From positions 1,193,001-1,257,000 of the forward strand of contig NC_081815.1 of NCBI RefSeq assembly GCF_030704535.1: a stretch of 64,000 bases of DNA, given 5' to 3'. This document shows positions 33,601 through 45,169 of this stretch, in pieces; the stretch's first letter is position 1; the number at the start of each line of letters is the position of its first letter. Under the pieces are notes generated by a model. The model searched no databases and had not been told where the DNA came from. It worked only from the letters and a program-made list of their open reading frames with translations. The translations under genes and the position numbers were made by a program. The stretch comes from Vitis vinifera (lineage: Eukaryota > Streptophyta > Magnoliopsida > Vitales > Vitaceae).

Positions 33601-36236
33601 TCCGGATAAGAAACTTCTCTGATGAATCCGGCTTCGAGCAATTTATCAATCTCGTTCCGGATGATTCTTTGTCTATCCGGGTGGAAGCGCCTAATCCTCT
33701 GCCGGACGGGTCTGGCAGTTGAAAAGACGTTAAGCCTGTGAGATGCAATGGAGGGATGAATTCCCTTCATGTCAGAATGTGCCCACGCGAAGATGTCATG
33801 GTTCTGTCTGAGGGTTTTTTGCATGCCCTGAGTTTCTTCTTGTGTCATGAGGGAACTGATGTTTGTGAGGTGATCGCTTTCCTCCGAAATTTGGATTGTC
33901 TGTAAGGGATCTGCTACCGGGGGATCTTTGTCCGCCGGACCCAATAATTGCTATTGGTCGTGCGCAATGCTAGGTTCAGGGGGAGATGCATCCTCCTGGT
34001 TAGCGACTGCTTCACGTGCTATTTGATAGCACTGGCGAGCGGCTAATTGGCTGCCATACAAATCAGTTTGCCCTTCGTCGGTGAGGAAACTCACCATTAG
34101 ATGATATGTGGAAGGGATGACTTTCATGTAGTGAAGTCATGTGCGTCCCAAGATGACATTGAAGGGTGATAACTCTTGTACCACTGAGAATTGCACGTTG
34201 AGAGTGACTGGGCCAGCTTGGACCGGCAGTATAATGTCTCCTAAGGATGTGGTTGATGATCCGTTGAATCCGGATAAGATTCGTCCGGGGTTTTCGAGAC
34301 CCGCGAGACTATGTCCCATATGGCCAATGACTAATGCTTGCACCAGATCGGCTGAACTGTCTGGGTCAACCAAGATACGTCTTACATCGAAATCTCCTAT
34401 TTCTAGGGAGAGGATGAGGGCGTCGCGATGTGGCTGTAGCGTCCGGGTGGGATCTACTGGTGGGAAAATGATTGTCCCATCTATGAGGCGAGGGCCCTCT
34501 CCAGTAAGACCCGGCCGGATGGAATTAATGCGTTCGTGTATTGACGCGGCTCGCAGCAATTTCTGCCTTTTCCGCCTGGAATCGTATTCCTCGTCAGATG
34601 GGCCCCCGTTGATATAGTTTATGACAGCCTTGGGGGCGACTGGGGCCCTCGGGGCCCCAGAGTTATGATGTTGAGATACGTCCCTTCCTCCAGTATCTGA
34701 GCGGAGGTACTGTTTTAAATGTCCTGCTTTGATGAGCCTTTCAACTAGATACTGGAGGGACCGACATGTCTCTGTTGTATAACCATGGTCTTTGTGGAAG
34801 GCGTATTTCTTGCTGCGGTCTCTCATGGATGGGTCCGTTTCGAGGGGCATAGGCCACCTGAAGTCGGACAACCCTTGGATCATTGGGAGAAGTTTTTCGT
34901 ATGATACGGATAGGGGTGTGATGGGCGGCCTATCCGGACAACTCGGCCCGTCCTGCCTCCGGTCAACTGGTTTTGGCCGATCCGGAGGTTTGGCATGTCT
35001 GTCCGCGTTATCTCTAGAAGCCCGTCCGGCAACCAAAACTTGCTGAGTGACTGCACGCACGTCATCTTCGAGCATTGAATATTTGTTAGCACGTCTGAAC
35101 AAATCGTCCATCGTTGTAGGAGGCTTTTTGGCCAGCGATTCGAAAAATGGAGTGCCTGGACAGATGCTTCTCTTGAAGATCTGTAGGATAGCATCCATGC
35201 TGCAAACCTCTATTTGAAGTATGGCTTGGCCAAATCGTTTCACAAATTCCCTCAAGGATTCGTTGTCTCTCATTTTTATGTTCTGGAGGGTGCTGATATT
35301 CTGCTTGTGTCGAGCAGAGCACAAGTACTGTCCCACGAATGCTTCAGAGAGGTCCCTGAAATTGTCAACAGAGTTAGGAGGTAGGCGATGAAACCATGAG
35401 AGGGCCTGCCCTTGAAGGCTGGCGGGGAATACTTTGCATAGCAATGCATCGTTGCCAATATCGAGCGTCATAAGCTGTCGATAGTGCATGATGTGATCGA
35501 AGGGATCGTTGGTCCCATCATATGTGGAAAACTTTGGTACGAGGAATCCCCTTGGGGGCTAGTAATGGGTGATATGAGAGCAAAAGGGCGTGGAGAGCAT
35601 GTCATCCAACCTTTTGCTGATGGAGCCAATGGGTGGCTCGTTTGGGAGGTTTCTCCCAGCTGGTCGTTCCGCTAGGTGTGAGTGAACGTTCCACATCGCT
35701 GGGGTGACCATGGGGTCACGATGCGGAGGTACGTTCTGCACCATGGGAGCGATCATAGGATCGGGGCGTGGTGCCCGGGTTGTGGCTACTGGTGGCCTTG
35801 ATCTCCCAGGCTCTTGTGGGCCTAGTTTTGCGCGCATAGAGCTTGACAACTGTGATTTTCTATCACGTTGTCTTTTTGCTGAAAAATGAGTGGAATCTGA
35901 GCTTTCCTCACGGGGAGCTCGAGGCATGGGTGTGCGTGGCTCATGGGGCCTTGCGTTGTATGCTCCTGGGATAGCTCCTGTTGACCCAGGATATATTGAT
36001 TTTGGCTCTGGCCTTGAGTTTGCCACCTAGCCTCTTGAACGCTGACGACGAGGAGGACCTGACGTTGAGGCTTGAATGCGTAACACAACGTTTTCTTCCC
36101 TTAACCTCTCCGTCTCCTGGAGGAGAGCTCTTAGCTGTTTTTCGCTCGCCAACTGTCTTTTTTCGATGGCCTGACGCCATTCGTGATTATCTCCCTCCTC
36201 TCTACCAGATGATCGACTTTGGGAAGGTGTGGCCAT
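30687..36236 (-). pseudogene. Gypsy Gag-Pol polyprotein, one frame with six stop codons
   Basis: From ATG 36236 (MATPSQSRSSG) to the stop at 30687 is 1850 codons without any visible frameshift. Order: coiled N terminus, Gag (WFHRLP, about residue 250-400), protease (about 620; VDPDSSADL where DPGSSAD is usual), reverse transcriptase (YIDD at about 997), RNase H (VDGASR at about 1281), integrase zinc finger (H...H...CDKC at about 1500) and integrase D-D-E (GMDIVG, IADNGPQF, NGQAEATN, about 1570-1665). In-frame stops lie at 36027, 35559, 34137, 33951, 32418 and 31488 (lowest coordinate of each). Five are TAG and one is TGA. Each can arise by one C-to-T or G-to-A change from CAG or TGG. The Gly-to-Asp change in the protease motif fits the same pattern. 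Confidence 0.92.
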
Positions 36237-36273
36237 CTTTGCTAGTGACTGAATCAAAATAAAAAGTAAAAGT

Positions 36274-36291
36274 TTCCCACAGACGGCGCCA
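36274..36291 (-). other. Primer-binding site of the gypsy element
   Basis: On the minus strand, TGGCGCCGTCTGTGGGAA begins one base inside the 5' LTR. The first nine bases match the 3' end expected for plant tRNA-Asp, the primer commonly assigned to Tat and Athila elements. Confidence 0.7.
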
Positions 36292-36292
36292 A

Positions 36293-37097
36293 TGTTGTAG
36301 CCTCGCGTATCTGATGGTCCACGTTGCTGCTAGATGGATGGACACGTGATTCTCAACACACAAGGGGTTCTTGATTCAGCGGTTGCACCTGCAAAAGGCA
36401 TCCGGACAGGGTGTCCGGACGCACCCTCCGATGGTTTTGTTAGCCATGGTGAGAGAGATATATATAAATCAGTTGGCCTTTTACTAGGTATCAAGAGGTT
36501 ACCAGGGGGATCCCCTTCTTCTTCGTGTGAAGGCATATATATACAGCTTCAGGGGTACTGCTCCTTTCATTAATGGTGAGGAGATATTTTATGTTGTAAT
36601 GATGATAATAGGTGTTAGTAGAAGCACTATCATCCTACGAATGGCTGTCAGAGACCATGGTAGGTGATGCGGCTGTCAGAGATCGTGGGAAGTGATTATG
36701 TAGAATGATCGTGGGAAGTGACTTGCTGTCACTTCCTCTTGTCTTCTCATTCTACAGGTGATGGGATGTGGGCCATGGCTGCTTGTTGTGATTGCGTGTA
36801 AGACTCGCTTTACTTTAATTGACCATCCAGACGATTTATATCCGGATGGCTCATGCTGATTATCCGGATGTGTTGTGGAGACTATCCGGATGTCTACGCT
36901 CTGCCATCGTCGTTTGCTTTTCCTTGGATAGGAGAAGCTGAAACGTCGTTTGCCTTTCCTTGAGGCGGTCCGGATAGGATAACTGCACCATGCATATCCT
37001 TAGGGGAATCCGGATGATGATGGTCCGGCTGATAACATTTGCCACGCGTCACCATGAGCTGCGTGCCACATGTTTCCCAAGAGGAGGGGTCCCTACA
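36293..37097 (-). repeat. 5' LTR of the gypsy element
   Basis: 805 bp, the partner of 26596-27400. It contains the same cluster of TCCGGAT motifs and would carry the gag-pol promoter. Confidence 0.95.
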
Positions 37098-37821
37098 GTT
37101 CCTATCCATCTTTAATTTGTGAATGTTTACAATTGGGGATATCATCAAAGGGGGTAATACAAGAAGTTTGTTTATATATCGTGCGGATGATAAAATTTCT
37201 GCTTACTAAATTTGGAATGGAAGTCAACACATTGAATGAGTGGCTTTACTGCTTTTGATATCTTAATGCAAAGCCCCAGAGATTTGAGGGATATGGACAT
37301 TGAAGATTACCTTTTAGGTGCAGGAGCCTTAAGTTCTAGGGATTTGAACATGATTCTGCCTGATGGGGTTCCGGTGAAGAGCCCTATCACAAAAGGGCTA
37401 GCCTCCCCCGAGATAAAAGCCCTGGCCTCATCAAAGAGCATAGGGAAGATTCCGGCGAAGAAGCATAAAAATACTGACTGGCTTGGTCGGAAGCGAAGTG
37501 CATTGATGGTAGTGGCATCACTGCTTGCAACCGTGGCCTTCCAAGCTGGAATAAGCCCACCAGGAGGTGTTTGGCAAGATGATCTTACAGTAGACTCCGA
37601 TGGCAACTCTGTTGAGAACCCACAAAGTTGGTACTGCTGTAATGCCATGCAGCCAGAGAGTTGAGTATGGTCGGTACATGATGTTCAACGCACTCGTTTT
37701 CCTCGCATCTCTCAGTATAATCCTTCTACTTGTTAGTGGACTACCTCTAAAACGGCGGAGATGGATGTGGGTTCAAAAGGTAATAATGTGGATTGCTATC
37801 AGTGCGCAGGTCGTTATTTGA
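37098..37821 (+). pseudogene. Ankyrin/PGG gene copy 2, 3' exon (broken)
   Basis: This continues the gene begun at 25916. From about 37190 it reads IKFLLTKFGMEVNTLNE. A 2-base loss near 37238 shifts the frame to GFTAFDILMQSPRDLRDM...ALSSRDL, followed by the PGG domain (RSALMVVASLLATVAFQAGISPPGGVW). A further frameshift near 37625 precedes the last hydrophobic segment (MMFNALVFLASLSIILLLVSG) and a stop at 37819-37821, earlier than in the intact paralogue. With the two shifts in the 5' exon there are at least four frame breaks besides the gypsy insertion. Confidence 0.88.
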
Positions 37822-39109
37822 GTGTGGGATGTCGTGTCACAAGTGTGGAGAAGTAGCTTCAGCTTCAGCTAGTCTGGTTCCAGATCTGGGGAAATCCACA
37901 ATTAAAATTTTCAAGGAAATCATTCTCAGATCCTGATTGTTTCAGCTGGCAAGCCCTGAATCCATCATTGTAACAAATTATTTGCTCTCCACTTTGTACA
38001 TAGTATGTATTTTTTGGAGACACCCAATAAAATAAGAATGAGCAGAGACAAATTGTACACTATATTTTCTTGAAACCCCTACCAATGGAAGATATGTTTG
38101 TATCTATATCAAGATTTTCTATCTTCTGTATCCAGAAAGGCTGGTGGTGGAATTCAAAGATTCAAATTGGAAGAGCACCCATCAATTGACATACTCTAAA
38201 ACTATGACTGATCTTCTTATCTAGGTAATTCCATGCCTCCAAATGATTAACAGAAATGTTAATAAGAGAATTGTTTCTGGGTCTTTCCTTTTCATGTTAA
38301 GGTTTAGTCTCACTCATTGTTTAGAAGTATATTCCAAGGGCATATGGACTTTTCTCCTTTTTCCCTTCGCTTTCCTTCCCTTCCATTTAATCAGCAATAG
38401 GAATTATCAAACATTAATGCTTAATAGTGTTAAATATTAGGTTGTTTGTTTTTATAGTATTTTATTTTTATTAAGTATTAAAAAGTAAAAAAAACCAATG
38501 TGTTATTTTTTCTATTTAGAAAAAACTACATATTTTGGTTATTTCTATTTAGTAAAAAGTTTACAATAAGTTATGAAAAAGTAGAAAAACAAATAACTTA
38601 AATTTTAAAACTAAATTATTTTAAGCAAAAAGTAAAAAAAAAACAAACACCACCACTTGAGGATATTTAATTATTTCATATCAGCTATTCAAATTTGTGA
38701 TTATGAGTTCATCATAAATTAATAAGAATTCAACATTTATATAAAACTCAAGCAAAAATATTTTATTCGGAAATTAGATTTATTAAATTAAAAAAATTCT
38801 CCTATATAAAACCAAGCCATAAAATCAAACCAATCAAGTGGATGTATCGGTAGATTTGGGTTGATCTTATCACTATTATCATTTTTGTGGGGAAAAAAAA
38901 TGCTTTCCTTCAAATTAAATCCTCCAACTGGTTTTTGAAATGAAGATATATTTTGGACTGGGAGATTTGCATTTTATATTTTATATTTTATATTTTCATA
39001 AACCTCACCTAGTTGTTGAGTCTCCGAGGAAAAAAAACAAAAAGGAAAAAGAGATGATATATCTGTGGCTAATATATGAAGTTGTGATTCCTGTGAATGG
39101 GGCCATTGA
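37822..39109. other. Downstream DNA of ankyrin copy 2 and AT-rich repeats
   Basis: 38004-38205 recurs at 39325-39512. 38657-39125 recurs at about 46990-47290 and partly at 23235-23350. No gene is seen; a short frame at 38940 is compositional. Confidence 0.6.
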
Positions 39110-39515
39110 CCGTGAAAATCCTTGAGTCAATCACACTATCTATAGCATCAAGTCATCGACACCACCTTTATTGCTGTTGGTTGGTCTTGTAAGTCTAGCT
39201 GAAAAAATTGTTGAAAATTTTGAAGAACTTCCGACGACTTGTTTCTTTTACGAATGATTGATGCTAGATTGAGAGCGAGAATGAGACGAATTCGCCGTTG
39301 GAACAAATTCTTTGCTACCTTTTACATTGTAAGTATTTTTTGTAGACACCCAATAAAATAAGAATGAACAAAAACAGATTATACACTATATTTTCTTGAA
39401 ACCTCCACCAATGGAAGATACGTTCGTATCTATATCAAGATTTTCTATCAGAAATGCAGGCGGTGGAATGCAAAGATTCAAATTGGAAGAGCACCCATCA
39501 ATTCACATACTCTAA
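39110..39515 (+). pseudogene. Ankyrin-gene relic: leader joined directly to 3' flank
   Basis: 39110-39290 matches the promoter and leader of the plus-strand ankyrin genes (GAGTCAATCACACTATC, TGATTGATGCTAGATTGAGAG). From about 39305 it passes straight into the copy 2 3' flank (compare 37975-38205). The whole coding region is missing. Confidence 0.65.
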
Positions 39516-40969
39516 TGCTACATTTAGTTTACACAAAATACCAAGAAAAAAAAAATGTTTTCTCATATGAAAAATATAAAATATATATATATATATATTG
39601 TATATAATATAATTAAAATTAATAAAAAAAACTTATATATTTTTAAATTATTTAATCTTTAGGTAAAATAGTTTAATAAATGAAAAAAGCTTGAAGTATA
39701 ATATAAAATAACTTAAATTTATTTTTTTCACTTTTTATTTTCTTTTACTTTTTTGGTTTTTTTTCCTTTAATTATTTTGGAGGGAGGAAAAAAAAATAAT
39801 TTCATTGGTCAATTCACTTTTTGATATGAAAATTTATTTTAATAGAAATAGTTATGATTTTAATAATTTGTGATTCGATCCATTTCATTAAGGAAATAAT
39901 AACCCTAATAAAGATTGACATTATTGAACTTTAATTTGACACTACCAATAGAGTTATTAATTGCTCCAAACTATTTGGTAGAGATGCCAAAAGAATTAGA
40001 GCACAAACTTTATTATCGAAATCAATTTCAACAAATGACAATTGATAAATCAATTTCAACATATGACAATTGATTAACAATCACGTTGAACTCATTGAGA
40101 TGTGTTACAACTTAAGCACCTTCTCCCATTTTTAAATGAAACAATTTCTTCATGAGAAATACCTTATTATTCACAAGCAACTTCTCATACATGTGAGATA
40201 ATACCTTTATTAATCCCACATCAATTTCTCCTTTGCCATGTTATGCGCAACGTTCTTTGACAATGTCAATCGAATAACTCCCAACACTCTATCAAGGAAA
40301 CCTTAATTACCATCCGACATCTCTTTTGGTTTCATCCCAAAAAAGGTAAATGAAGTTTCTTATTATATAGATAATTTTCGATTTGTATTCTCTACAAAGC
40401 AAAATTTGTACTATCAAACTTTTCAATTCCATGTATTGAACCATCTTTGCTAGTCATCGCTTCCAATCACAATAAAAAAACTTTGATATCAGTTAGGATT
40501 AAAACCATGATTTTAAAAATTGGATCGACCAATCCAATCGACTGATCACAATTCCAATCCACTTCCATCAATTGGGTCGAAAAGTAGTTGGACTAGTTAA
40601 ACCGACAAATCGATTGGCAAACGAAGCCGTTCACTCTGAACCGTTTGGTTAACCATTTTTTTTTATTTTTTCCAGCAACCCCTCCCGCCTGTAGAACCCC
40701 CTTCCCCCACGCCGTTGGAAAACCGACCCCCCTTCCCTCTCGAAAGCCCATTCTCTCCCTGCTGGAAAGCCCCCTTTTCCCAGCAACCCCATGGCAGAAA
40801 CCCTTCTCCCCACCCCACCTTCCCATTTTTGGCCGCCCCTCTCCTCCGTTCCTTTCTAGATTTTTTTATTTTTATTTTTTACCTTATCTCCTTGTTTCAT
40901 TTTTTTTATATTTATTATTTTTTTAATTTATGATTTTATGATTTTAAAACAATTAAATTTCATTAAAAA
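39516..40969. other. AT-rich spacer with transposon-like remnants
   Basis: An (AT) tract lies at 39581-39600. 39890-39925 resembles the upstream DNA of ankyrin copy 3 at 48420. 40500-40640, with repeated GGATCGACC/AACCGAC-type sequence, looks like an old DNA-transposon end, but no clear partner terminus was found. 40645-40930 repeats the T/C-rich block of 23375-23640. No gene is seen. Confidence 0.45.
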
Positions 40970-41826
40970 AAGTCTCTGAATATTTTAAGCTGTTAAAGAG
41001 ATTATTTATTTATTTCTTTGCTACAAAAATAGTCCATGGTATTATTATTTATATATATGGAATATTGAATGAGTGTTGGGATGGTTAGCATGTTAGATAA
41101 TACTAACTAGATTTATTTTTATGGAATCAAAATAATCTTAATTGGGAAAAATATTTTCGGGTAAAGAGTTAGAAGAATTTTTCTAAGGCTATTTTTTTCT
41201 TAAATAAGTCAAAAAAGAGTTATTTTTATCAAATGATATCAATCTTAAGATTAGTTTAAATATTTTATAATTTTGAAAGAGAATATTTTAAATAATTATG
41301 GAGGATAATTTTGTAGCTGAAAATATCTAATTTTTTTTTGAAAAAAGAATAATTTTAATCCACTTAATGAAAAAAATGATAATTTTATTATTTTAGTATG
41401 TAAATTTATTTAAATAAAAGTAGAAAAGGAATTAATTTTTCTAATGAATCACATATTAAGATAAAGTAATTTTGCTGTAAGAAAATTTATTGGATGTGTA
41501 ATATAAAAATGGGAGGATAAATATTTATATGAATTAAACTTGTTTTAATTCAAAGATAATAGAAAAAGAAAATGAGAAAATGTAATATTAATAAGATAAA
41601 GTAGTTGACTGTGGACATCTTGGAGTCAATCACTCTATGGAAAAAGGCGCCGCCTATCAAATCACTTATTTATTTCTAGGGAAGCGTGTCACTATCTATT
41701 ATCTATTGAATCTAGTCATCATAACCGGATTTGTGGTGGCTAAAATGTGATTGGTGGATTTACTTGTACAAAATTCTTTTAAGTACTGCCGCTGACTGCA
41801 CCTGTTTCTTTTACTAATGATTGCAA
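40970..41826 (+). repeat. Ankyrin-array upstream block without a gene
   Basis: This matches 23650-24510 and 56910-57930 along most of its length and ends in the leader sequence (CACCTGTTTCTTTTAC). No ankyrin coding sequence follows. A different sequence begins at about 41827 and leads to the MULE. Confidence 0.75.
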
Positions 41827-43453
41827 TTTGGGGTCAAAATGGCCGTTTTGTTACAAAAATCGCAACATCCCGGCAATTATTCAAACTTCTGTTCAAAATG
41901 TTCTCTTTTAAGGGAGAATTACCCCTTAATGGTAGGCCGGAAAAAAATATGACCGATCAGGGTGGGTAAATTTGATAATTATTGTAAATGGTAGGATAAA
42001 ATTATGATAATTCCTCCAAAGATTTATTTTGTTTAAATGTCAATACTACCCTTAATAAGTGAAAAATAGCAGCAAAGTGAAAAGCAATAGAAAATAAAAA
42101 AGAGTTTTCTTTAACCTACCTGGAGTTTGTCGGTGTTGTAGAAGAAAAAAGGAAAAGGAAAGAGGTCTAACACTTCAGGTCATTATCTGCAACCGTTTAC
42201 ACAAAACTTGTTTTTTTTTTTTTGTGAATCTAGCAAGAAATCCATTAAAGGTCAGTTTTTTTTAAAATACAAAAAAAAAAAACGTCAGTTTATGGAAAAA
42301 TAAATAAATAATTTAAAAATCGGATTGAATGAAGGAAAAGTTAATAATTTTAACAATGTAGCTGTAAGATATTAGATCTGAAATATTGAATGAGGTTTTG
42401 AGAAAGAAATTACATTTTTTTTAAATGTTATTTAAATTTATTATTTTGAATTTTTTTATATTATTTTGGTCATATTGAAGATGTGTTTTTATTTTTAATT
42501 TATTTTATGGGTGGGTTGTTTGATATGATTATTATTGATTTCCATTGAAAAGGTTTGCACTTTAGTTTTGTTGTTAAGACTTTTTGACATGATTGAAGAA
42601 AAAATGTTCTCAGTTGTTTCATGCTTGTTTGAGACCACTTTGTTTGTGTATTTATGAACATATTTGGATTGTCATTGAAAACTGAAATCCCTTTTGTACG
42701 AGACCACTTTGTCTTTTATTATGAATTTGTTAAAGAGTTAAAATCACTATATTTTTGTTATAAATCTGTTACCTTTTTGTATAAGTATTATTTTGGTATG
42801 ATGAGTCGAATGCCTAATAGTTTGAAGGTTGTGTAAAAGAACCATTATTTCAGTTATAAAGTATAAGTACAATACAAATGCAATATAATTACAATAAAAA
42901 GACATTAACATTATGATACATTACAATATACCAAAATGACAAAATATTGAATTATTTTTTACTGAATTGCCATTTCTAGGCTATCATGTTGTATTCCTAT
43001 CATAAAGCATCCTTGCAAGCCAAAATTATATATAAAAAAAACAACAAAAAATACACTATTGTAATTTCAATACATGAAGTTGTTGATGATAATCCAATGA
43101 TGGATAATAAAAAATTTATAAAATTAATTTTTTTTATATAAAAATATAGAGGTATAATAAAAATACACTACAATTACAATACAAATACAATAATATTACG
43201 ATACATTACGATAAGGTAAAATTTTGAAAATGTCAAATTTCTTATGAAACTGGGCAATTATGGGTTCTTTGGCATATCCCTAACATGTATAATATACAAC
43301 AAATATTGTTATTTATTATATAAAATATGTCTCAATTGATTATAATTTTCATTTGTTTATTTTGTATTTGTTGTAAAATTTTCATTGATTGTAATATTGT
43401 GAAATAAATTGATTTGATTGACGGTGAAAGAAGATGTACTTCTGAATTGGTAA
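41827..43453. other. Non-coding flank 5' of the MULE transposase
   Basis: It starts with a distinctive segment (GGGTCAAAATGGCCG...) that may be the 5' end of the MULE. I did not find a matching inverted terminus beyond 45.2 kb. The remainder is AT-rich with no gene seen. Confidence 0.4.
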
Positions 43454-45169
43454 ATGGACTTGGAAAATTCCATTTATGGCTACCTTCATGAAGGAGGGGA
43501 GATTGTACCTAAGGAGGATAAACAAATACAATACAAAGGTGGGCAACAAAAAGGCATGTACATTGGACAAGGGATGTCATATGCTGAATTTGTTTCAAAG
43601 GCATGTGAACGGTTGGATATTAATTCAAATGGATATGCATTTCATTACACCCTTGAGTTTGATCCATCTACACTTCAACAATTGGATGATGATGAGGACA
43701 TGCATATGATGTTATCCCATAGTTATGATTATGCTCGTATTTATGTATTGAAATGGACTCGAAGAGTAGAAGTTGAAGGAGGTATAGTGAATGTGCAAAA
43801 TGATTATTGGTAAGTGATATATCTTGTATTAGTTGTCATTAATTTCATGATGCAAAGTGATTTTAATATTAATTAACTGAGTGTGTTATAATATGCAGTC
43901 ACAATAGTACGGAGGAAACACACAATTCAATTGCATCATGTCAAGCAAACAATGAGTCTAATTTAGGGCTTTCTCAAGGCTTCATGTCCAGATGTGCAGA
44001 AACTGAAGTTATGCCATATGATTTAAGTCTTTGTCCTCAACCTATTATTGGGAGTGGGCATAGTTTTCCTAATGCAGATGAATTTAGAAATGCATTATAT
44101 ACGATGTCATTAGTTGGTAGATTTCAATACAAATTCAAAAAGAACTCTCCAAAGCGAATATCTGTGTGTTGTTTAGTGGATGGGTGCCCTTGGAGAATAA
44201 CTGCTAATTCAGTAGGCACAACCAAAATTTTGAAGGTTAACATCTTCATTGATGTACACAATCATTGTGCAGATGTTGAGTGTTCAAGCCAACCTTCAAT
44301 GCGGGGAAGGAGAGGTGGTCGTGTCATAGAGCAAGTAATAAGGGCAACCCCTCAGTATTTGCCCTGTCAAATTTGCAAAGACTTTAGGAGTAGGTATGGT
44401 GTTTCATTGAGTTATAAGCAAGCTTGGACATACAAAGAAATGGCAAAAGAGAGAATATATGGTTTTCCAGAAAACTCATATATGTTGTTGCCATGGTTAT
44501 GTCAGAGATTGGTAGAGATTAATCCAGGGACGATTGCTGAATGTAGCAAACAAGATGGACATTTTTGGCAATTGTTCATTGCAGATTCTTTTTCAATTCA
44601 AGGGTTTTTAATGGGTTGTCAACCTGTTATTGCAATTGACTCAACTCATTTGAGTGGACCGTATAGGGGCTCCTTATTTTCTGCAACAGCTTATGATGCT
44701 GATGATGGCATGTTCCCAATTGCATTTGGTGTTGTAAGTTCAGAAAACTATGAGGATTGACTATGGTTTTTGCAGAAATTGAAGGGCATACTTCAAGATA
44801 AAGAGGTAGTCATAATATCATATAGGCATCAAGCAATCCTTCGTAGTGTTTCTCAACTTTTTGGAGTAGAAAATCATGCATATTGTTATCGTCATGTGAA
44901 AGAGAATTTTAGTAGCTATGTGACGAAACATAGTATGAAGGGAAAAAAAATGTAAAATGGATGCATTGTTGCTACTTGATAATGTTGCGTATGCTAGGTT
45001 GGATGATGATTATGTTGTAGCCATGGAAAAATTAAAGACATATAACAGTGACCTAGCGAAGTGGGTTGAAGAGAATAGTCCACAACATTGGGCAATGTCA
45101 AAGTTTGCCAAAAAACGATGGGATAACTCATTAGGTGTGTGCTGGAATAAATCTTTGGAAAGGTCTTAG
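43454..45169 (+). pseudogene. Mutator-like (MuDR/MULE) transposase, broken
   Basis: Exon 1 (43454-43809) has the N-terminal domain typical of plant MuDR proteins (GGQQKGMYIGQGMSYAEF). It splices in frame through a GT-AG intron of 89 bp to 43899. The MuDR DNA-binding domain follows (FKKNSPKRISVCCLVDGCPWRI), then the MULE catalytic domain (IAIDSTHLSGPYRG). A TGA at 44758-44760 replaces a Trp codon in NYEDWLW. The second catalytic Asp is Tyr (ISYRH where ISDRH is usual). A frameshift at about 44950 and loss of the C terminus after KRW remove the SWIM zinc finger. It cannot encode active transposase. Confidence 0.88.

Larger units (their letters stand above)
26596..37097 (-). mobile_element. Complete Ty3-gypsy retrotransposon (Tat-like, possibly Gret1-related)
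   Basis: A 10,502-bp element has 805-bp LTRs (26596-27400 and 36293-37097), TG...CA ends and target duplication GTTCC on both sides (26591-26595, 37098-37102). Gag-pol reads on the minus strand in the order Gag, protease, RT, RNase H, integrase, which defines Ty3-gypsy. An extra gene on the plus strand lies between integrase and the 3' LTR, as in some Tat-lineage elements such as maize Grande. By eye the LTRs differ at about 15 sites (about 1.9%). Total and LTR length are close to those reported for grape Gret1, but I did not align them. Six stop codons make it non-autonomous now. Confidence 0.93.

Noticed and set aside
40500..40640. hAT-type transposon end
   Set aside because: Repeated motifs suggest it, but no partner inverted repeat or target duplication was found.
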